DNA of 64,000 bases from Streptomyces melanogenes (GCF_014649795.1 NZ_BMTS01000008.1:248001-312000), one strand, 5' to 3'; positions 51,445 to 60,683 are shown, counted from the first letter of the stretch. Notes: generated from the sequence alone by a model not told the origin. Program-made: numbers and translations.

Positions 51445-52673
51445 GAGGGCCACGGTAGCCAGGCGCGGACCTCGAACCCGCCACCGGGCGTGCGCCCGTG
51501 CTCCAGGCGGCCGCCCGCGAGCGTGGCGCGCTCGGTCAGCCCGATCAGCCCCTGCCCCGACCCGGGCACCTTCGGTACGTCGCCGACGGGCGCCGGGTTG
51601 CGCACCTCGACGGTGAGTCCGTCCCCCGGGCGGCCGTTGACGGTCACGGTGACCTCGGCGCCGGGAGCGTGCTTGCGGGCGTTGGTGAGGGCCTCCTGGG
51701 CGATGCGGTAGGCGTTGCGCCCGGTGGCCGCCGGGACGCCGTCGGGATCCCCGATCCGGCTGTCCAGGGTGACCTTCATCCCGGCCTCGCGGGACTCGGC
51801 GACCAGCGCGTCCAGGGTCGCCAGCGTCGGCTGGGGCCGGTCCTCGGCGCCCTCGTCGGGGCTGCGCAGCACGCCGATGATCTGGCGCAGGTCCTGCAGG
51901 GCCTCGTGGGCGCTGTCGCGGATGACCCCGGCGGCGCGGGCGACCTCGGCCGGGGGCGCGTCGGGGCGGAACTCCAGGGCGCCCGCGTGCACGCTGAGCA
52001 GGGTGAGCCGGTGGGCCAGCACGTCGTGCATCTCGCGGGCGATGGCCTCGCGGGCGAGCCGCTGGGCGTTCTCGGCCCGCAGCGCCGCCTCCGCCTCGGC
52101 GCGCACGGCCCGCTCCCGCAGCGCCACGACGAGCTGGCGCCGGGCGCGCACGAGCATGCCCCAGCCCGTGGAGAGGAGGACCATCACGGTGCCGGTGATC
52201 GCGTTGGCCAGCAGGCCGGTGTGCGGGTCGGGGCGGACCACCGGCTGGAGCACGGCGCTGGCCACGGCGGCGGTGCCGACGAGCGCGACGGCGGGCTTGA
52301 GCGGCCGGTGCACGGCCAGGCTGAACAGGGCGACGAGCAGCGCCCCGGAGGCGACCGGCGCCACGGTGGTGACGGCGACCAGCACGGCCGCGAGCTGTAC
52401 GGGCCACCGCCTGCGCAGCCAGACCGCGCAGCAGGCGACGGCCCCCACCAGCTGGTCGACCGCCTGAAGGGGCTCGGGGTAGTCGGACGCCTGGTTCATG
52501 GCGTCGGCGGCGAGCACGCCGATCAGCGCGGCGCAGAGGAACGCGCAGGTGTCGACGACCCAGTCCCGTACGGTACGGCGCGGCGCACGCCCCTCGGGCC
52601 GGTCGCCCGGCAGCTCGGGGGCGACGACGGCGGAGGGCAGCAGCCAGCGGTACTCGGGACCAGCGCGGTTCAT
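51441..52673 (-). CDS. Sensor histidine kinase (HisKA_3/NarX-type)
   Basis: This 410-aa kinase has about four to five membrane helices in residues 40-175, a short coiled linker, and the HisKA_3 dimerisation motif AREMHDVLAHRLTLLSVHAG with His216. The ATPase part has NAYRIAQEALTNARKHAPGA and the G-box GQGLIGLTERATLAGG. There is no large extracellular loop, so it may sense membrane state. ATG at 52673 is used. It overlaps its response regulator by 4 bp. Confidence 0.92.
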   Translation of the reverse strand: MNRAGPEYRWLLPSAVVAPELPGDRPEGRAPRRTVRDWVVDTCAFLCAALIGVLAADAMNQASDYPEPLQAVDQLVGAVACCAVWLRRRWPVQLAAVLVAVTTVAPVASGALLVALFSLAVHRPLKPAVALVGTAAVASAVLQPVVRPDPHTGLLANAITGTVMVLLSTGWGMLVRARRQLVVALRERAVRAEAEAALRAENAQRLAREAIAREMHDVLAHRLTLLSVHAGALEFRPDAPPAEVARAAGVIRDSAHEALQDLRQIIGVLRSPDEGAEDRPQPTLATLDALVAESREAGMKVTLDSRIGDPDGVPAATGRNAYRIAQEALTNARKHAPGAEVTVTVNGRPGDGLTVEVRNPAPVGDVPKVPGSGQGLIGLTERATLAGGRLEHGRTPGGGFEVRAWLPWPS

Positions 52674-52832
52674 GCCACCCAAGCTACGCAGGTCAGGGGT
52701 GGCGTGGCGGGTTCCGCCGGGGGCGCGCTACCAAAGTCGTACGGGTCGAGACTTTCGCCGCGCCGGACGAGCCGGAAGGCCGACGCGGGGCGCTCCGCAG
52801 GGAGTGTGGTGGTTTGGCTGCGGGCCGTCTGT

Positions 52833-52860
52833 GGCTGGTCGCGCAGTTCCCCGCGCCCCT
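52833..52860 (+). repeat. Type A interspersed repeat copy
   Basis: This is one 28-bp copy (GGCTGGTCGCGC to CCCCGCGCCCCT) in the gap between the kinase start and the alc stop. It merges into GCGCCCCT-A-AGGGGCGC and then into the alc terminator hairpin. The preceding CTGCGGGCCGTCTGTGG is the usual flank. Confidence 0.75.
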
Positions 52861-52867
52861 AAGGGGC

Positions 52868-52904
52868 GCGGAGCGCCCCGGTGCTGTCGGCCGGGGCGCT
52901 CCGC
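52868..52904 (-). terminator. 14-bp hairpin after alc
   Basis: GCGGAGCGCCCCGG at 52868-52881 pairs perfectly with 52891-52904 around the loop TGCTGTCGG. It starts 16 bp past the alc stop codon. Confidence 0.85.
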
Positions 52905-52920
52905 GCAGGGGCGGGTGTCG

Positions 52921-54036
52921 TCAGCCGCCCAGCTCCTGGTGGCGGGCGTTCAGCCGCGCCGCGCCGTCGCTCGTGAGCGAGCCGAACAGACGCAGGCGGG
53001 AGATGCCGCCGTCGGGGAAGATGTCGATGCGCACGTGCGTGGCGACCGCCGGGGCGTCGAGCACGAACCGGTGGTTGGTGTCGGGCTGCAGCCGGGTGCG
53101 GGGCAGGATCTCGCGCCACTCGCCCGACTCGCCGTCGCGCACCGAGAGCGCCGCCCAGCCCGCCGAGTTGCCCTTGAGGTACGCGGTGTCGATCTCGACC
53201 GCGCGGATCTCGGACTGCGCCACCAGCTGGTAGCGGATCCAGTCGTTGCCCTTGTCGCGGCGGCGGCGGGTCTCCCAGCCGTCGTCCATCTTGCGGGAGC
53301 GGCCCGGCTGGATGGTGTTGGTGGCGGGCGAGTAGAAGCGGTCCGAGGCGTCCTCGACCTGGGCGCCGTTCTCCAGCGCCGCGAGGTCGAAGGTGCCGAG
53401 CACGGCGAGCCACTCCGGGTCCGGGGCGACCTCGCCGTACACGCGCAGCCGGGCGATGCCCCCGTCCGGGTGCTGGTTGACGCGCAGGTGCGTGAAGCGC
53501 TGCTCGACGTCGACGGCGAACCCGTTGGCCGCGTGGCCGCCGACCGCCGTACGCGGTACCAGGGTCACCCACTTCACGTCGTCGGCGAGCAGCTCCTCGG
53601 GCGACGGGGAGCCCGCCACCGAGGTGGCCTCGACGGAGACGGCCTGCGGGTAGTTGCCCCGGAAGTGGGCGGTGTCGACGACGATGCCGCGCACCACGCC
53701 GGGGGCGCCGAGGCGTACGAGCGCCCAGTCGTGGTCGTCCTCGGTGGGGTGCGGCACGGCGGCCGAGACGCCTCGGCGGCGGCGGGTCTCCCAGCCGTCC
53801 ATGATCTTGCCCTTGTGGCCGAAGTGCTCGGGGTCGAACTCGGCGGCGTCGGGCTTGAGGAGGTTCTCGCGCTCGGCGAAGAACTCGTCGTTGGCGGCGA
53901 TGACGCCCGCGCCCAGGCGCCGGTCGGCGAGGTCGGCGTACTGCGTGAACGGGAAGTCGGCGGTGCGGTAGTCCGCGTACGGGTCGCCGCCGCCGTAGGG
54001 GCTGGCGTCACCGGTGAAGGAAGGGATCTCGCTCAC
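52921..54036 (-). CDS. alc: Allantoicase
   Basis: This 371-aa enzyme hydrolyses allantoate to ureidoglycolate and urea. It consists of two related jelly-roll halves: GKIMDGWETRRRR (81-88 core) recurs as RKMDDGWETRRRR (253-260), and HPDGGIARLRVYG (about 189-201) recurs as FPDGGISRLRLFG. The start is GTG at 54036, four bases from the allantoinase stop, so the two are one operon. Downstream is a perfect 14-bp terminator. Together with allB it degrades purine-derived allantoin for nitrogen. Confidence 0.95.
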   Translation of the reverse strand: MSEIPSFTGDASPYGGGDPYADYRTADFPFTQYADLADRRLGAGVIAANDEFFAERENLLKPDAAEFDPEHFGHKGKIMDGWETRRRRGVSAAVPHPTEDDHDWALVRLGAPGVVRGIVVDTAHFRGNYPQAVSVEATSVAGSPSPEELLADDVKWVTLVPRTAVGGHAANGFAVDVEQRFTHLRVNQHPDGGIARLRVYGEVAPDPEWLAVLGTFDLAALENGAQVEDASDRFYSPATNTIQPGRSRKMDDGWETRRRRDKGNDWIRYQLVAQSEIRAVEIDTAYLKGNSAGWAALSVRDGESGEWREILPRTRLQPDTNHRFVLDAPAVATHVRIDIFPDGGISRLRLFGSLTSDGAARLNARHQELGG

Positions 54037-54040
54037 GGTT

Positions 54041-55378
54041 TCAGTTGTTCCTTTCGAGCAGGCGGCCGGTGGGCTCGGTGAGGGTGCCGTTCTCCTGGAT
54101 GCGCTCGCCGCGCAGCCAGGTCGACTTGACGACACCGTGCAGGGTCTTGCCCGCGTACGCGGTGACGCGGTTGCGGTGCTGGAGTTCCGCCGGGTCGACG
54201 GTGAAGGTCGCGTCGGGGGCGAGCACGGCGAAGTCGGCGTCGCGGCCGGCCTCGATGGCGCCCTTGCGGTCCAGGCCGACCAGCGAGGCGGTGGCGGAGG
54301 ACATCCAGCGCACCACGTCCTCCAGGGTGTGGCCGCGCCGGCGCGCCTCGGTCCAGACGGCGGAGAGGCTGAGCTGGAGGCCGGAGATGCCGCCCCAGGC
54401 GGTGGCGAAGTCGTCGGTCTTGAGGTCGGCGGTGGACGGCGAGTGGTCGGTGACGACGCAGTCGATGGTGCCGTCGGCGAGCGCCGCCCACAGCAGGTCC
54501 TGGTTGGCGGCCTCGCGGATCGGCGGACAGCACTTGAACTCGCTGGCGCCGTCCGGGACTTCCTCGGCGGTGAGCGTGAGGTAGTGCGGACAGGTCTCGA
54601 CGGTGAGCCGGACGCCCTCGCGCTTGGCGGCGGCGATCACCGGCAGCGCGTCGGAGGACGACAGGTGCAGGATGTGCACCCGGGCGCCGACCCGCTTCGC
54701 GGCGGCGATCAGGGACTCGATGGCGGTGTTCTCGGAGACGCGCGGACGGCTGGCCAGGTAGTCGGCGTACTTGGGGCCGGGCGTCTGCGGCGCGGCCGCC
54801 AGCTCGTGCGGGTCCTCGGCGTGCACGATCAGCAGCCCGTCGAAGCCCGCGATCTCGGCGAGCGACTGGGCCAGCTGGTCCTGGTTCAGCTCGGGGAACT
54901 CCTCCACGCCGGAGGGCGACAGGAACGCCTTGAAGCCGAAGACCCCGGCGTCGTGGAGCGGCCGCAGGTCCTTGACGTTGTCGGGCAGCGCGCCGCCCCA
55001 GAAACCGACGTCCACGTGCGCCTTGGCGCGGGCGACCTCCTGCTTGACGCGGAGGTTCGCGACCGTGGTGGTCGGCGGCAGGGAGTTGAGGGGCATGTCG
55101 ACGAGGGTGGTGATGCCACCGGCGGCAGCGGCCCGGGTGGCGGTCCAGAAGCCCTCCCACTCCGTGCGGCCCGGGTCGTTCACGTGCACATGGCAGTCGA
55201 CGAGGCCCGGCAGCAGCACGTCGTCGCCGAAGTCCTCCAGGCGCGCCCCGGCGGGCACCTCGGCGTCGTACGGCAGTACGGCGTCGATCACCCCGCCGGC
55301 GACGGCGACCGAGGCAGGGCGGGTGCCGTCGGGCGTGATGACGCGCGACGAGCGCAGTACCAGGTTGACGTCGGACAC
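54041..55378 (-). CDS. allB: Allantoinase
   Basis: This 445-aa amidohydrolase converts allantoin to allantoate. The binuclear metal site is complete: His63 and His65 in LVDCHVHVNDPG, carboxylated Lys150 in VFGFKAFLSPSG, His186 in LLIVHAEDP, His238 in VHILHLSS and Asp311 in CVVTDHSPS. The start is GTG at 55378. The palindrome TTCAACGAACTGTTGAA lies 20 bp upstream, and the gene is divergent from an IclR-family gene in the allR position. The order allR/allB-alc is the same as known from S. coelicolor. Confidence 0.96.
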   Translation of the reverse strand: MSDVNLVLRSSRVITPDGTRPASVAVAGGVIDAVLPYDAEVPAGARLEDFGDDVLLPGLVDCHVHVNDPGRTEWEGFWTATRAAAAGGITTLVDMPLNSLPPTTTVANLRVKQEVARAKAHVDVGFWGGALPDNVKDLRPLHDAGVFGFKAFLSPSGVEEFPELNQDQLAQSLAEIAGFDGLLIVHAEDPHELAAAPQTPGPKYADYLASRPRVSENTAIESLIAAAKRVGARVHILHLSSSDALPVIAAAKREGVRLTVETCPHYLTLTAEEVPDGASEFKCCPPIREAANQDLLWAALADGTIDCVVTDHSPSTADLKTDDFATAWGGISGLQLSLSAVWTEARRRGHTLEDVVRWMSSATASLVGLDRKGAIEAGRDADFAVLAPDATFTVDPAELQHRNRVTAYAGKTLHGVVKSTWLRGERIQENGTLTEPTGRLLERNN

Positions 55379-55398
55379 CCGAGCCCCTTCCAGCGAAA

Positions 55399-55415
55399 TT
55401 CAACGAACTGTTGAA
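55399..55415. promoter_or_regulatory. Palindromic operator candidate upstream of allB
   Basis: TTCAAC-GAACT-GTTGAA is a perfect 6-bp inverted repeat with a 5-bp spacer, 20 bp upstream of the allB start and within the 287-bp allB/allR gap. A near copy lies at 13947-13963. Confidence 0.65.
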
Positions 55416-55492
55416 GGAGTCTTCACGCCGATCAGGGAGCCGTCAAGGGTGCCCCGGGTCCGGTGACGGCCAACGGCGTGGGTCTTGGAGGT

Positions 55493-55507
55493 TTCCACAG
55501 AATGGAA
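55493..55507. promoter_or_regulatory. Second palindrome in the allB/allR gap
   Basis: TTCCA-CAGAA-TGGAA is a perfect 5-bp inverted repeat with a 5-bp spacer. A related half, CCCAGAATG, follows at about 55522-55530. It could serve the allR promoter or be a second site for the same regulator. Confidence 0.5.
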
Positions 55508-55665
55508 TTAGACTTTCACTTCCCAGAATGTAGCTATCGCCACGGGGTGCCCCACCGGAACGGACAAACCCGCTCTGACCGGCAAGGACTCCCTACGTAC
55601 GCACTGTACGGCGAAGAACACACAGGTAGGCTGCTGCCTCGCCTGCCAGCTGAAAGGACCGCGCC

Positions 55666-56466
55666 GTGCCGACGTCCAGCGCCAGCACCACCGACGCCTC
55701 CAAGCCATCCGCCGCGAGCGGTGGCGTCCAGTCCCTCGAGCGCGCCTTCGACCTTCTGGAGCGGATGGCCGACGCCGGGGGCGAGGTCGGCCTCAGCGAG
55801 CTCTCCGCCAGCAGCGGCCTCCCCCTGCCGACCATCCACCGTCTGATGCGCACGCTGGTGGCCTGCGGTTACGTACGCCAGCAGGCCAACCGGCGGTACG
55901 CGCTGGGCCCGCGGCTGATCCGCCTCGGCGAGTCCGCGTCGCGGCTGCTCGGCACCTGGGCGCGGCCGTATCTGGCCCGTCTGGTCGAGGAGACCGGCGA
56001 GACGGCGAACATGGCGCTGCTCGACGGGGACGAGATCGTGTACGTCGCCCAGGTCCCCTCCAAGCACTCCATGCGGATGTTCACCGAGGTGGGCCGACGG
56101 GTGCTGCCGCACTCCACGGGCGTGGGCAAGGCGCTCCTCGCGCACACCCCGCCGGAGGAGGTCCGGGCGCTGCTCGCCCGCACCGGCATGCCCGCCGCGA
56201 CCGAGAAGACGATCACCACGCCCGAGGGCTTCCTCGACGCGCTGGAGCAGGTGCGGCACGCGGGGTACGCGGTCGACGACAACGAGCAGGAAATAGGAGT
56301 CCGCTGCCTCGCGGTGTCGGTACCGAACTCCCCCACCGCCGCCGCCATCTCCATCTCGGGCCCGGCGGGCCGCGTGACGGAGGCGGCCACGGAGAAGATC
56401 GTCCCGATCCTGCAGGGGATCGCGGAGGAACTGTCGGCGGCGCTGGCGAACACGGGGCAGGGCTGA
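55666..56466 (+). CDS. allR: IclR-family regulator AllR
   Basis: This 266-aa protein has an IclR winged HTH (SLERAFDLLERMADAGGEVGLSEL, SGLPLPTIHRLMRTLVACGYV) and the IclR effector domain with HSTGVGKALLAHTP, GYAVDDNEQEIGVRCLAVSV and AISISGPAGRV. In S. coelicolor the homologue in this place is the repressor of allantoin genes, which responds to pathway intermediates. It is divergent from allB; the gap holds two palindromes. The start is GTG at 55666 with AAAGGA upstream. Confidence 0.93.
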   Translation: MPTSSASTTDASKPSAASGGVQSLERAFDLLERMADAGGEVGLSELSASSGLPLPTIHRLMRTLVACGYVRQQANRRYALGPRLIRLGESASRLLGTWARPYLARLVEETGETANMALLDGDEIVYVAQVPSKHSMRMFTEVGRRVLPHSTGVGKALLAHTPPEEVRALLARTGMPAATEKTITTPEGFLDALEQVRHAGYAVDDNEQEIGVRCLAVSVPNSPTAAAISISGPAGRVTEAATEKIVPILQGIAEELSAALANTGQG

Positions 56467-56491
56467 GCGATTCGGGTGCGGCCCGGTGGTG

Positions 56492-56599
56492 GGCTGGTCG
56501 CGCAGTTCCCCGCGCCCCTAAAGATGCGCCCCTCCGGGCCGCCCAGGGGATTGCCGCGCAGCGGCATTCTTAGGGGCGCGGGGAACTGCGCGACCAGCC
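56492..56599. repeat. Inverted pair of type A repeats between allR and the ABC ATPase gene
   Basis: A plus copy (56492-56519) and a minus copy (56572-56599) of the 28-bp unit face each other. The pairing extends inward with TAAAGATGC and GCATTCTTA, giving a hairpin of about 108 bp between two convergent genes. It probably terminates both transcripts. Confidence 0.8.
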
Positions 56600-56610
56600 A
56601 CCGACAACCG

Positions 56611-57297
56611 TCAGCCGACCACGCGCCCCACACCCAACCTCCCGTCCGCCATCTCCACCACGTGATCCACCCGCGACAGGTGGGCCACGTCGTGGGTGAC
56701 GAGCACGGTCGCCGTCCCCCGCTCCCGGGTGAGCCGGACCAGCAGGTCCAGCACAGACGCCCCCCGCGCGTGATCGAGCGCGCTCGTCGGCTCGTCCACC
56801 AGCAGCACCGACGGCGCATTCATCAGCGCCCGAGCGATGTTCACCCGCTGCCGCTGTCCCCCGGACAGCTGATGCGGACGCCGGTCCGCCCGGTCCGCGA
56901 GGCCGACCGCGTCCAGCAGTTCGAGGGCCCGCGCCCGGGCGGCCCCAGGGGCCCGGCCCGCCAGATGCGCCATCACCTGGAGCTGCTCCGCCGCCGTCAG
57001 CGACGGCAGCAGGTTCGGCTGCTGGAAGACGATCCCCACGCGCTCGCGCCGCAGCACCGCCCGCTCGGCCGCACTCAGCTCCCCCGTCTCCGCCCCGGCG
57101 AGCACCACCCGCCCCCGGTCGGGCGCGATCAGCGTCGCGGCCACGGCGAGCAGACTGGACTTGCCCGACCCGGACGGCCCGACGCACGCCGTGAGCGTGC
57201 CGGGCGGCACCGCCAGGGACACCTCGTCGAGCGCGGTGAGCCGCCCGTCCCCGTCCGGGTAGGTCAGCGTCACACGGTCCAGCAGCAGCGCGGTCAT
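56611..57297 (-). CDS. ABC transporter ATP-binding protein (MacB/LolD-like)
   Basis: This 228-aa ATPase has Walker A GPSGSGKSS, Q-loop VFQQPNLLPS, signature LSGGQRQRVNIARAL, Walker B VLLVDEPTSALD and the switch His in LVTHDVAHL. It is the MacB/LolD kind that works with FtsX-type permeases in export or mechanical signalling rather than import. The ATG overlaps the permease stop by 4 bp. The pair is divergent from a two-component system, a common layout for antimicrobial-response transporters. Confidence 0.92.
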   Translation of the reverse strand: MTALLLDRVTLTYPDGDGRLTALDEVSLAVPPGTLTACVGPSGSGKSSLLAVAATLIAPDRGRVVLAGAETGELSAAERAVLRRERVGIVFQQPNLLPSLTAAEQLQVMAHLAGRAPGAARARALELLDAVGLADRADRRPHQLSGGQRQRVNIARALMNAPSVLLVDEPTSALDHARGASVLDLLVRLTRERGTATVLVTHDVAHLSRVDHVVEMADGRLGVGRVVG

Positions 57298-58331
57298 CGG
57301 GCACTCCCCAGCGCGGTCAGCGGGTCGACGGCGGTGATCCGCCGGATGGACAGGGCGGCGCCGAGCACGCCGAGGCCGATCAGGACGAGCGCGGGCACCA
57401 GCGTGGTGCGCACGTCGAGCACGAACGGCACCGCGCCCTCGACCAGCCCGCCGACCGCCGCCGCGAGCCCCGTCCCGGCCGCCGTCCCCGCGCACAGCAT
57501 CAGCACGGCCTGCCCGAGCGCGTCCCGCAGCAGATAGGGCGTGGAAGCGCCGAGCGCCTTGAGGACCGCGATGTCCCCGCTGCGCTGGATCGTCCACACC
57601 GTGAAGAACGCGCCCACCACCAGCGCCGAGATGCCGAAGAGGAAGCCGCGCATCAGCTGGAGCGAACCGTTCTCGGCCTTGTAGGACGGCAGCGCCGAGA
57701 GCGCGCCGTCCGGGGTGCGCGTCGTGGTGCCCAGGGCCCGGTCCGCCGCCGCGAGGTCCACGCCGTCGCCGAGGGTGAGGGCCACCACTGTGGCCGGGGC
57801 CCCGGGAGCGAGCGCCGTCCAGACGACCGGGGTGTGGCTGTACGAGTCCTCGCCGCGCACCGCCGACACCGTCAACGAGCGACCGTTGACGACGACCGCT
57901 TCCCCCACCGCCGCCCGCAGCTTGTCCGCCGCGCCCCGCGAAAGGACCACGGCCCCCTCTCGTACCGGAGCCAGAGCGGAGCCGGGACGGACGGCGAACA
58001 CCGACACCGCCTCCGTCCGCTCCCCCGCCTTCGCGTTCACCGTGGAGATCGCGATCGGCTCGGCGCCCCGCACCCCCGGCACCCTGCCCCACCCCTCCCA
58101 CACCGACGGGCCCAGGACCGAGCTGGTGAACGAGACCGCACGGCCGCCGGGCGGCGCCGCGAAGGCGAGCCGGTCGGCGGGCAGGCCCACCACGGCCGAG
58201 GTGTTGTCCCGGGCGAGCCCGGCGGTCAGCCCGGACAGCAGGCCGACGAGCAGGGTAATGAGCACCACCACCGTGCCCATCAGCGCGAACCGGCCCTTGG
58301 CGAACCGGAGGTCTCTCCATGCGACGAACAT
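57294..58331 (-). CDS. FtsX-family ABC transporter permease
   Basis: This 345-aa permease begins MFVAWRDLRFAKGRFALMGT, then one membrane helix (about 20-40) and a periplasmic-type domain of about 190 residues containing VVLSRGAADKLRAAVGEAVVV. Three more helices follow, with the FtsX loop RSGDIAVLKALGASTPYLLRDALGQA. This is a four-helix MacB-type subunit. It partners the ATPase at 56611-57297. The start is 133 bp from the divergent histidine kinase start, so both units may share control. The cargo is unknown. Confidence 0.9.
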   Translation of the reverse strand: MFVAWRDLRFAKGRFALMGTVVVLITLLVGLLSGLTAGLARDNTSAVVGLPADRLAFAAPPGGRAVSFTSSVLGPSVWEGWGRVPGVRGAEPIAISTVNAKAGERTEAVSVFAVRPGSALAPVREGAVVLSRGAADKLRAAVGEAVVVNGRSLTVSAVRGEDSYSHTPVVWTALAPGAPATVVALTLGDGVDLAAADRALGTTTRTPDGALSALPSYKAENGSLQLMRGFLFGISALVVGAFFTVWTIQRSGDIAVLKALGASTPYLLRDALGQAVLMLCAGTAAGTGLAAAVGGLVEGAVPFVLDVRTTLVPALVLIGLGVLGAALSIRRITAVDPLTALGSAR

Positions 58332-58464
58332 GGCTCCAGCCTTGCGGCCCGGGGCCGCCGGGACATCGCGCCACAGCACACATCGACCGGATCGAAGGAC
58401 GGATCCGCACATCAAACTTTCGGTTGACCGGGCCGGGGCCGGGCCCGCTTACGCTGGAAGACCT

Positions 58465-59634
58465 ATGGACCCCCGCCCCCACACCCCCGTATCCCGGCTG
58501 CTGCGCCTGTGTCTGCACGCGCTGCTCGCCGGGCTGCTCGCGCTGGTCGCGGCCCGGTCGGTGGGCGACGCGGCGGTCCTGGCGGCGGCGGGCGCGATGG
58601 CGGCCGTGTACGCGGCGGGGGTGCTGACGCCCGCCGTGCGGCCCCGCACGGGCCCGGGCGCCGGCTGGCTCGGGGTGCTCTGCGGTGTCTGGCTGGTGCT
58701 GCTCGCGCTGTCGCCGGACGCCCTGTGGGTGGCCTTCCCCCTCTACTTCCTCCAGCTGCACCTGCTGCCGCGACGCTGGGGCCTGCCCGCCGTGGCGGCG
58801 ACGGCGGGCGCGGCCATCGCGAGCTTCCTGTTCCACGGCGAGCAGGTCACGCCCGGCACCTTCATCGGGCCGGTCCTCGGCGGGGCCGTCGCGGTGGCGA
58901 CCGTGTTCGGCTACGACGCGCTGTACCGGGAGAGCGAGCGGCGGCGCGAGCTGATCGAGGAGCTGGTGTCGACCCGGGCCGAGCTCGCCGAGGCGGAGCG
59001 CGCGGCGGGCACCCTGGCCGAGCGCGAGCGCCTCGCCCGGGAGATCCACGACACGCTGGCGCAGGGCCTGTCCTCCATCCAGCTCCTGCTGCGCGCCGCC
59101 GAGCGCGCGCTCGCACCGGACGACCCTGCCCGTACGCACGTCGAGCAGGCCCGCGCGGCCGCCCAGGACAACCTGGCGGAGGCCCGCCGGTTCGTCCGGG
59201 CGCTGACCCCGCCCGGCCTGGAGCGGGCCTCGCTGCCCGGCGCCCTGGAGCGGCTGTGCGCCTCGACGCCCGGCCCCGCCGTGCAGTTCGGGGTGAGCGG
59301 CACCCCGGTCGAGCTGCCCACGCCGTACGAGGTCGCGCTGCTGCGGATCGCCCAGTCGGCGCTCGCCAACACGGTCCAGCACGCGGCGGCCGGGCGCGCG
59401 GAGATCACGCTGAGCTTCATGGACACCTCGGTGGCACTGGATGTCGTCGACGACGGCAAGGGCTTCGACCCGGGCCGCGAGCGCCCGTCCGGCACCGGCG
59501 GCTTCGGGCTCCCGGCGATGCGGTCGCGGGCCCGTTCGCTGGGCGGCACCCTGAGCGTCGAGTCGGCGCCGGGCCAGGGCACGGCGGTCGCGATCACCCT
59601 GCCGTTGCCGGTACGGGAAGGGAGCGCCCGGTGA
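58465..59634 (+). CDS. Sensor histidine kinase (HisKA_3 type)
   Basis: This 389-aa kinase has about five to six membrane helices in residues 10-150 without a big extracytoplasmic loop, an acidic coiled linker, and REIHDTLAQGLSSIQLLLRA with His195. The ATPase domain includes LRIAQSALANTVQHAAAGRA, VVDDGKGFDP and GGFGLPAMRSRARSLGG. It resembles the intramembrane-sensing kinases paired with ABC exporters. ATG at 58465 is preceded by GGAAG. Its stop overlaps the response regulator start (GTGA). Confidence 0.92.
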   Translation: MDPRPHTPVSRLLRLCLHALLAGLLALVAARSVGDAAVLAAAGAMAAVYAAGVLTPAVRPRTGPGAGWLGVLCGVWLVLLALSPDALWVAFPLYFLQLHLLPRRWGLPAVAATAGAAIASFLFHGEQVTPGTFIGPVLGGAVAVATVFGYDALYRESERRRELIEELVSTRAELAEAERAAGTLAERERLAREIHDTLAQGLSSIQLLLRAAERALAPDDPARTHVEQARAAAQDNLAEARRFVRALTPPGLERASLPGALERLCASTPGPAVQFGVSGTPVELPTPYEVALLRIAQSALANTVQHAAAGRAEITLSFMDTSVALDVVDDGKGFDPGRERPSGTGGFGLPAMRSRARSLGGTLSVESAPGQGTAVAITLPLPVREGSAR

Positions 59635-60272
59635 CCGCCGAGCCGATCAGACTGCTGCTCGCCGACGACCACCCGATCGTACGGGCGGGGCTGCGGGCCG
59701 TCCTGGACACCGAGCCGGACTTCACGGTGGCCGGGGAGGCCGCGACCGCCGAGCGGGCGGTGGAGCTGGCGGCCTCGGGCGGCTTCGACGTGGTGCTGAT
59801 GGACCTTCAGTTCGGCGCCGGGATGCACGGCTCGGCCGCCACCGCCGCGATCACCGCGCGGCCGGGCGCGCCCCGGGTGCTCGTCCTCACCACGTACGAC
59901 ACGGACGCCGACATCCTGGCGGCCGTGGAGGCGGGCGCGGCCGGGTACCTGCTCAAGGACGCGCCGCCGGAGGAGCTGGCGGCGGCCGTGCGGACGGCGG
60001 CGGCCGGGCAGTCGGCGCTCGCCCCGGCGGTGGCGCACCGGCTGATGGACCGGATGCGCACCCCGGCCGAGGCGCTCACCCGCCGGGAGCTCGAAGTGCT
60101 GCAACTGGTCGGCGACGGGCTCTCCAACCTCCAGATCAGCAAGCGGCTCTTCCTGAGCCAGGCGACCGTCAAGTCCCATCTCGTCCATATTTACGCAAAG
60201 CTGGGAGTGGAGTCGCGCACGGCGGCGGTCGCGGCGGCCGGCGCGCGCCGGCTGATCCGGCAGCCGGGCTGA
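59631..60272 (+). CDS. NarL/LuxR-family response regulator
   Basis: This 213-aa regulator has a receiver with Asp58 (DVVLMDLQFGAGM), Thr in VLTTYDTD and Lys in YLLKDAPP, and a LuxR HTH (LTRRELEVLQLVGDGLSNLQI, LFLSQATVKSHLVHIYAKLGV). GTG at 59631 overlaps the kinase stop by 4 bp. Likely targets are the divergent ABC genes. The cysteine-peptidase operon starts 84 bp downstream in the same direction and could be read through from this unit. Confidence 0.93.
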   Translation: MTAEPIRLLLADDHPIVRAGLRAVLDTEPDFTVAGEAATAERAVELAASGGFDVVLMDLQFGAGMHGSAATAAITARPGAPRVLVLTTYDTDADILAAVEAGAAGYLLKDAPPEELAAAVRTAAAGQSALAPAVAHRLMDRMRTPAEALTRRELEVLQLVGDGLSNLQISKRLFLSQATVKSHLVHIYAKLGVESRTAAVAAAGARRLIRQPG

Positions 60273-60356
60273 TTTCCTCTACGCCCACGCGTCACGGGCG
60301 CCCCGAACGGGCATGCAAGCGGCATGTGTCCGGCCTGACCCGCGCGGAGGCCCCGT

Positions 60357-60683
60357 ATGCCACAGACAGCCCGCCAGTACTGGTGGAATCTGCAAGGACG
60401 CACCAGACTCAACTTCAACTGGGGCATCATCAACCACGACTCCACGGTGATCGTCACCGCGTCCGAGTACAGCGTGGACAACAACGATCCCCGGCACAGC
60501 CCCCGGTTCGTCGGCGCCGCCACGATCACGGTGGAGAACATCAGCCCGCACTCGCCGCCCTACGACCCCAACCACGGCGTCACGTTCACGGTCAACGTGG
60601 AGTGGGGCGCGCCGCTGCACATCGTCACGGACATCACGGTCCTGGACGGCCCGCCGGTCGCCATCGAGTACCAGAACGGCTGA
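60357..60683 (+). CDS. Small beta-rich protein, stand-alone copy of the peptidase N-domain
   Basis: This 108-aa protein has no signal peptide and no recognised family. It is 80 of 97 identical (counted by eye) to the first 97 residues of the next gene product, including LNFNWGII, HDSTV, HSPRFVGAA, NISPHSPPYDPNHGVTF and GAPLHIVTDITVLD. The alternation of polar and hydrophobic residues suggests a beta-sandwich. It ends 9 bp before the peptidase gene, which has GGGGGG as ribosome-binding site. A binding, shielding or inhibitory partner of the peptidase is a reasonable guess. Confidence 0.85.
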   Translation: MPQTARQYWWNLQGRTRLNFNWGIINHDSTVIVTASEYSVDNNDPRHSPRFVGAATITVENISPHSPPYDPNHGVTFTVNVEWGAPLHIVTDITVLDGPPVAIEYQNG

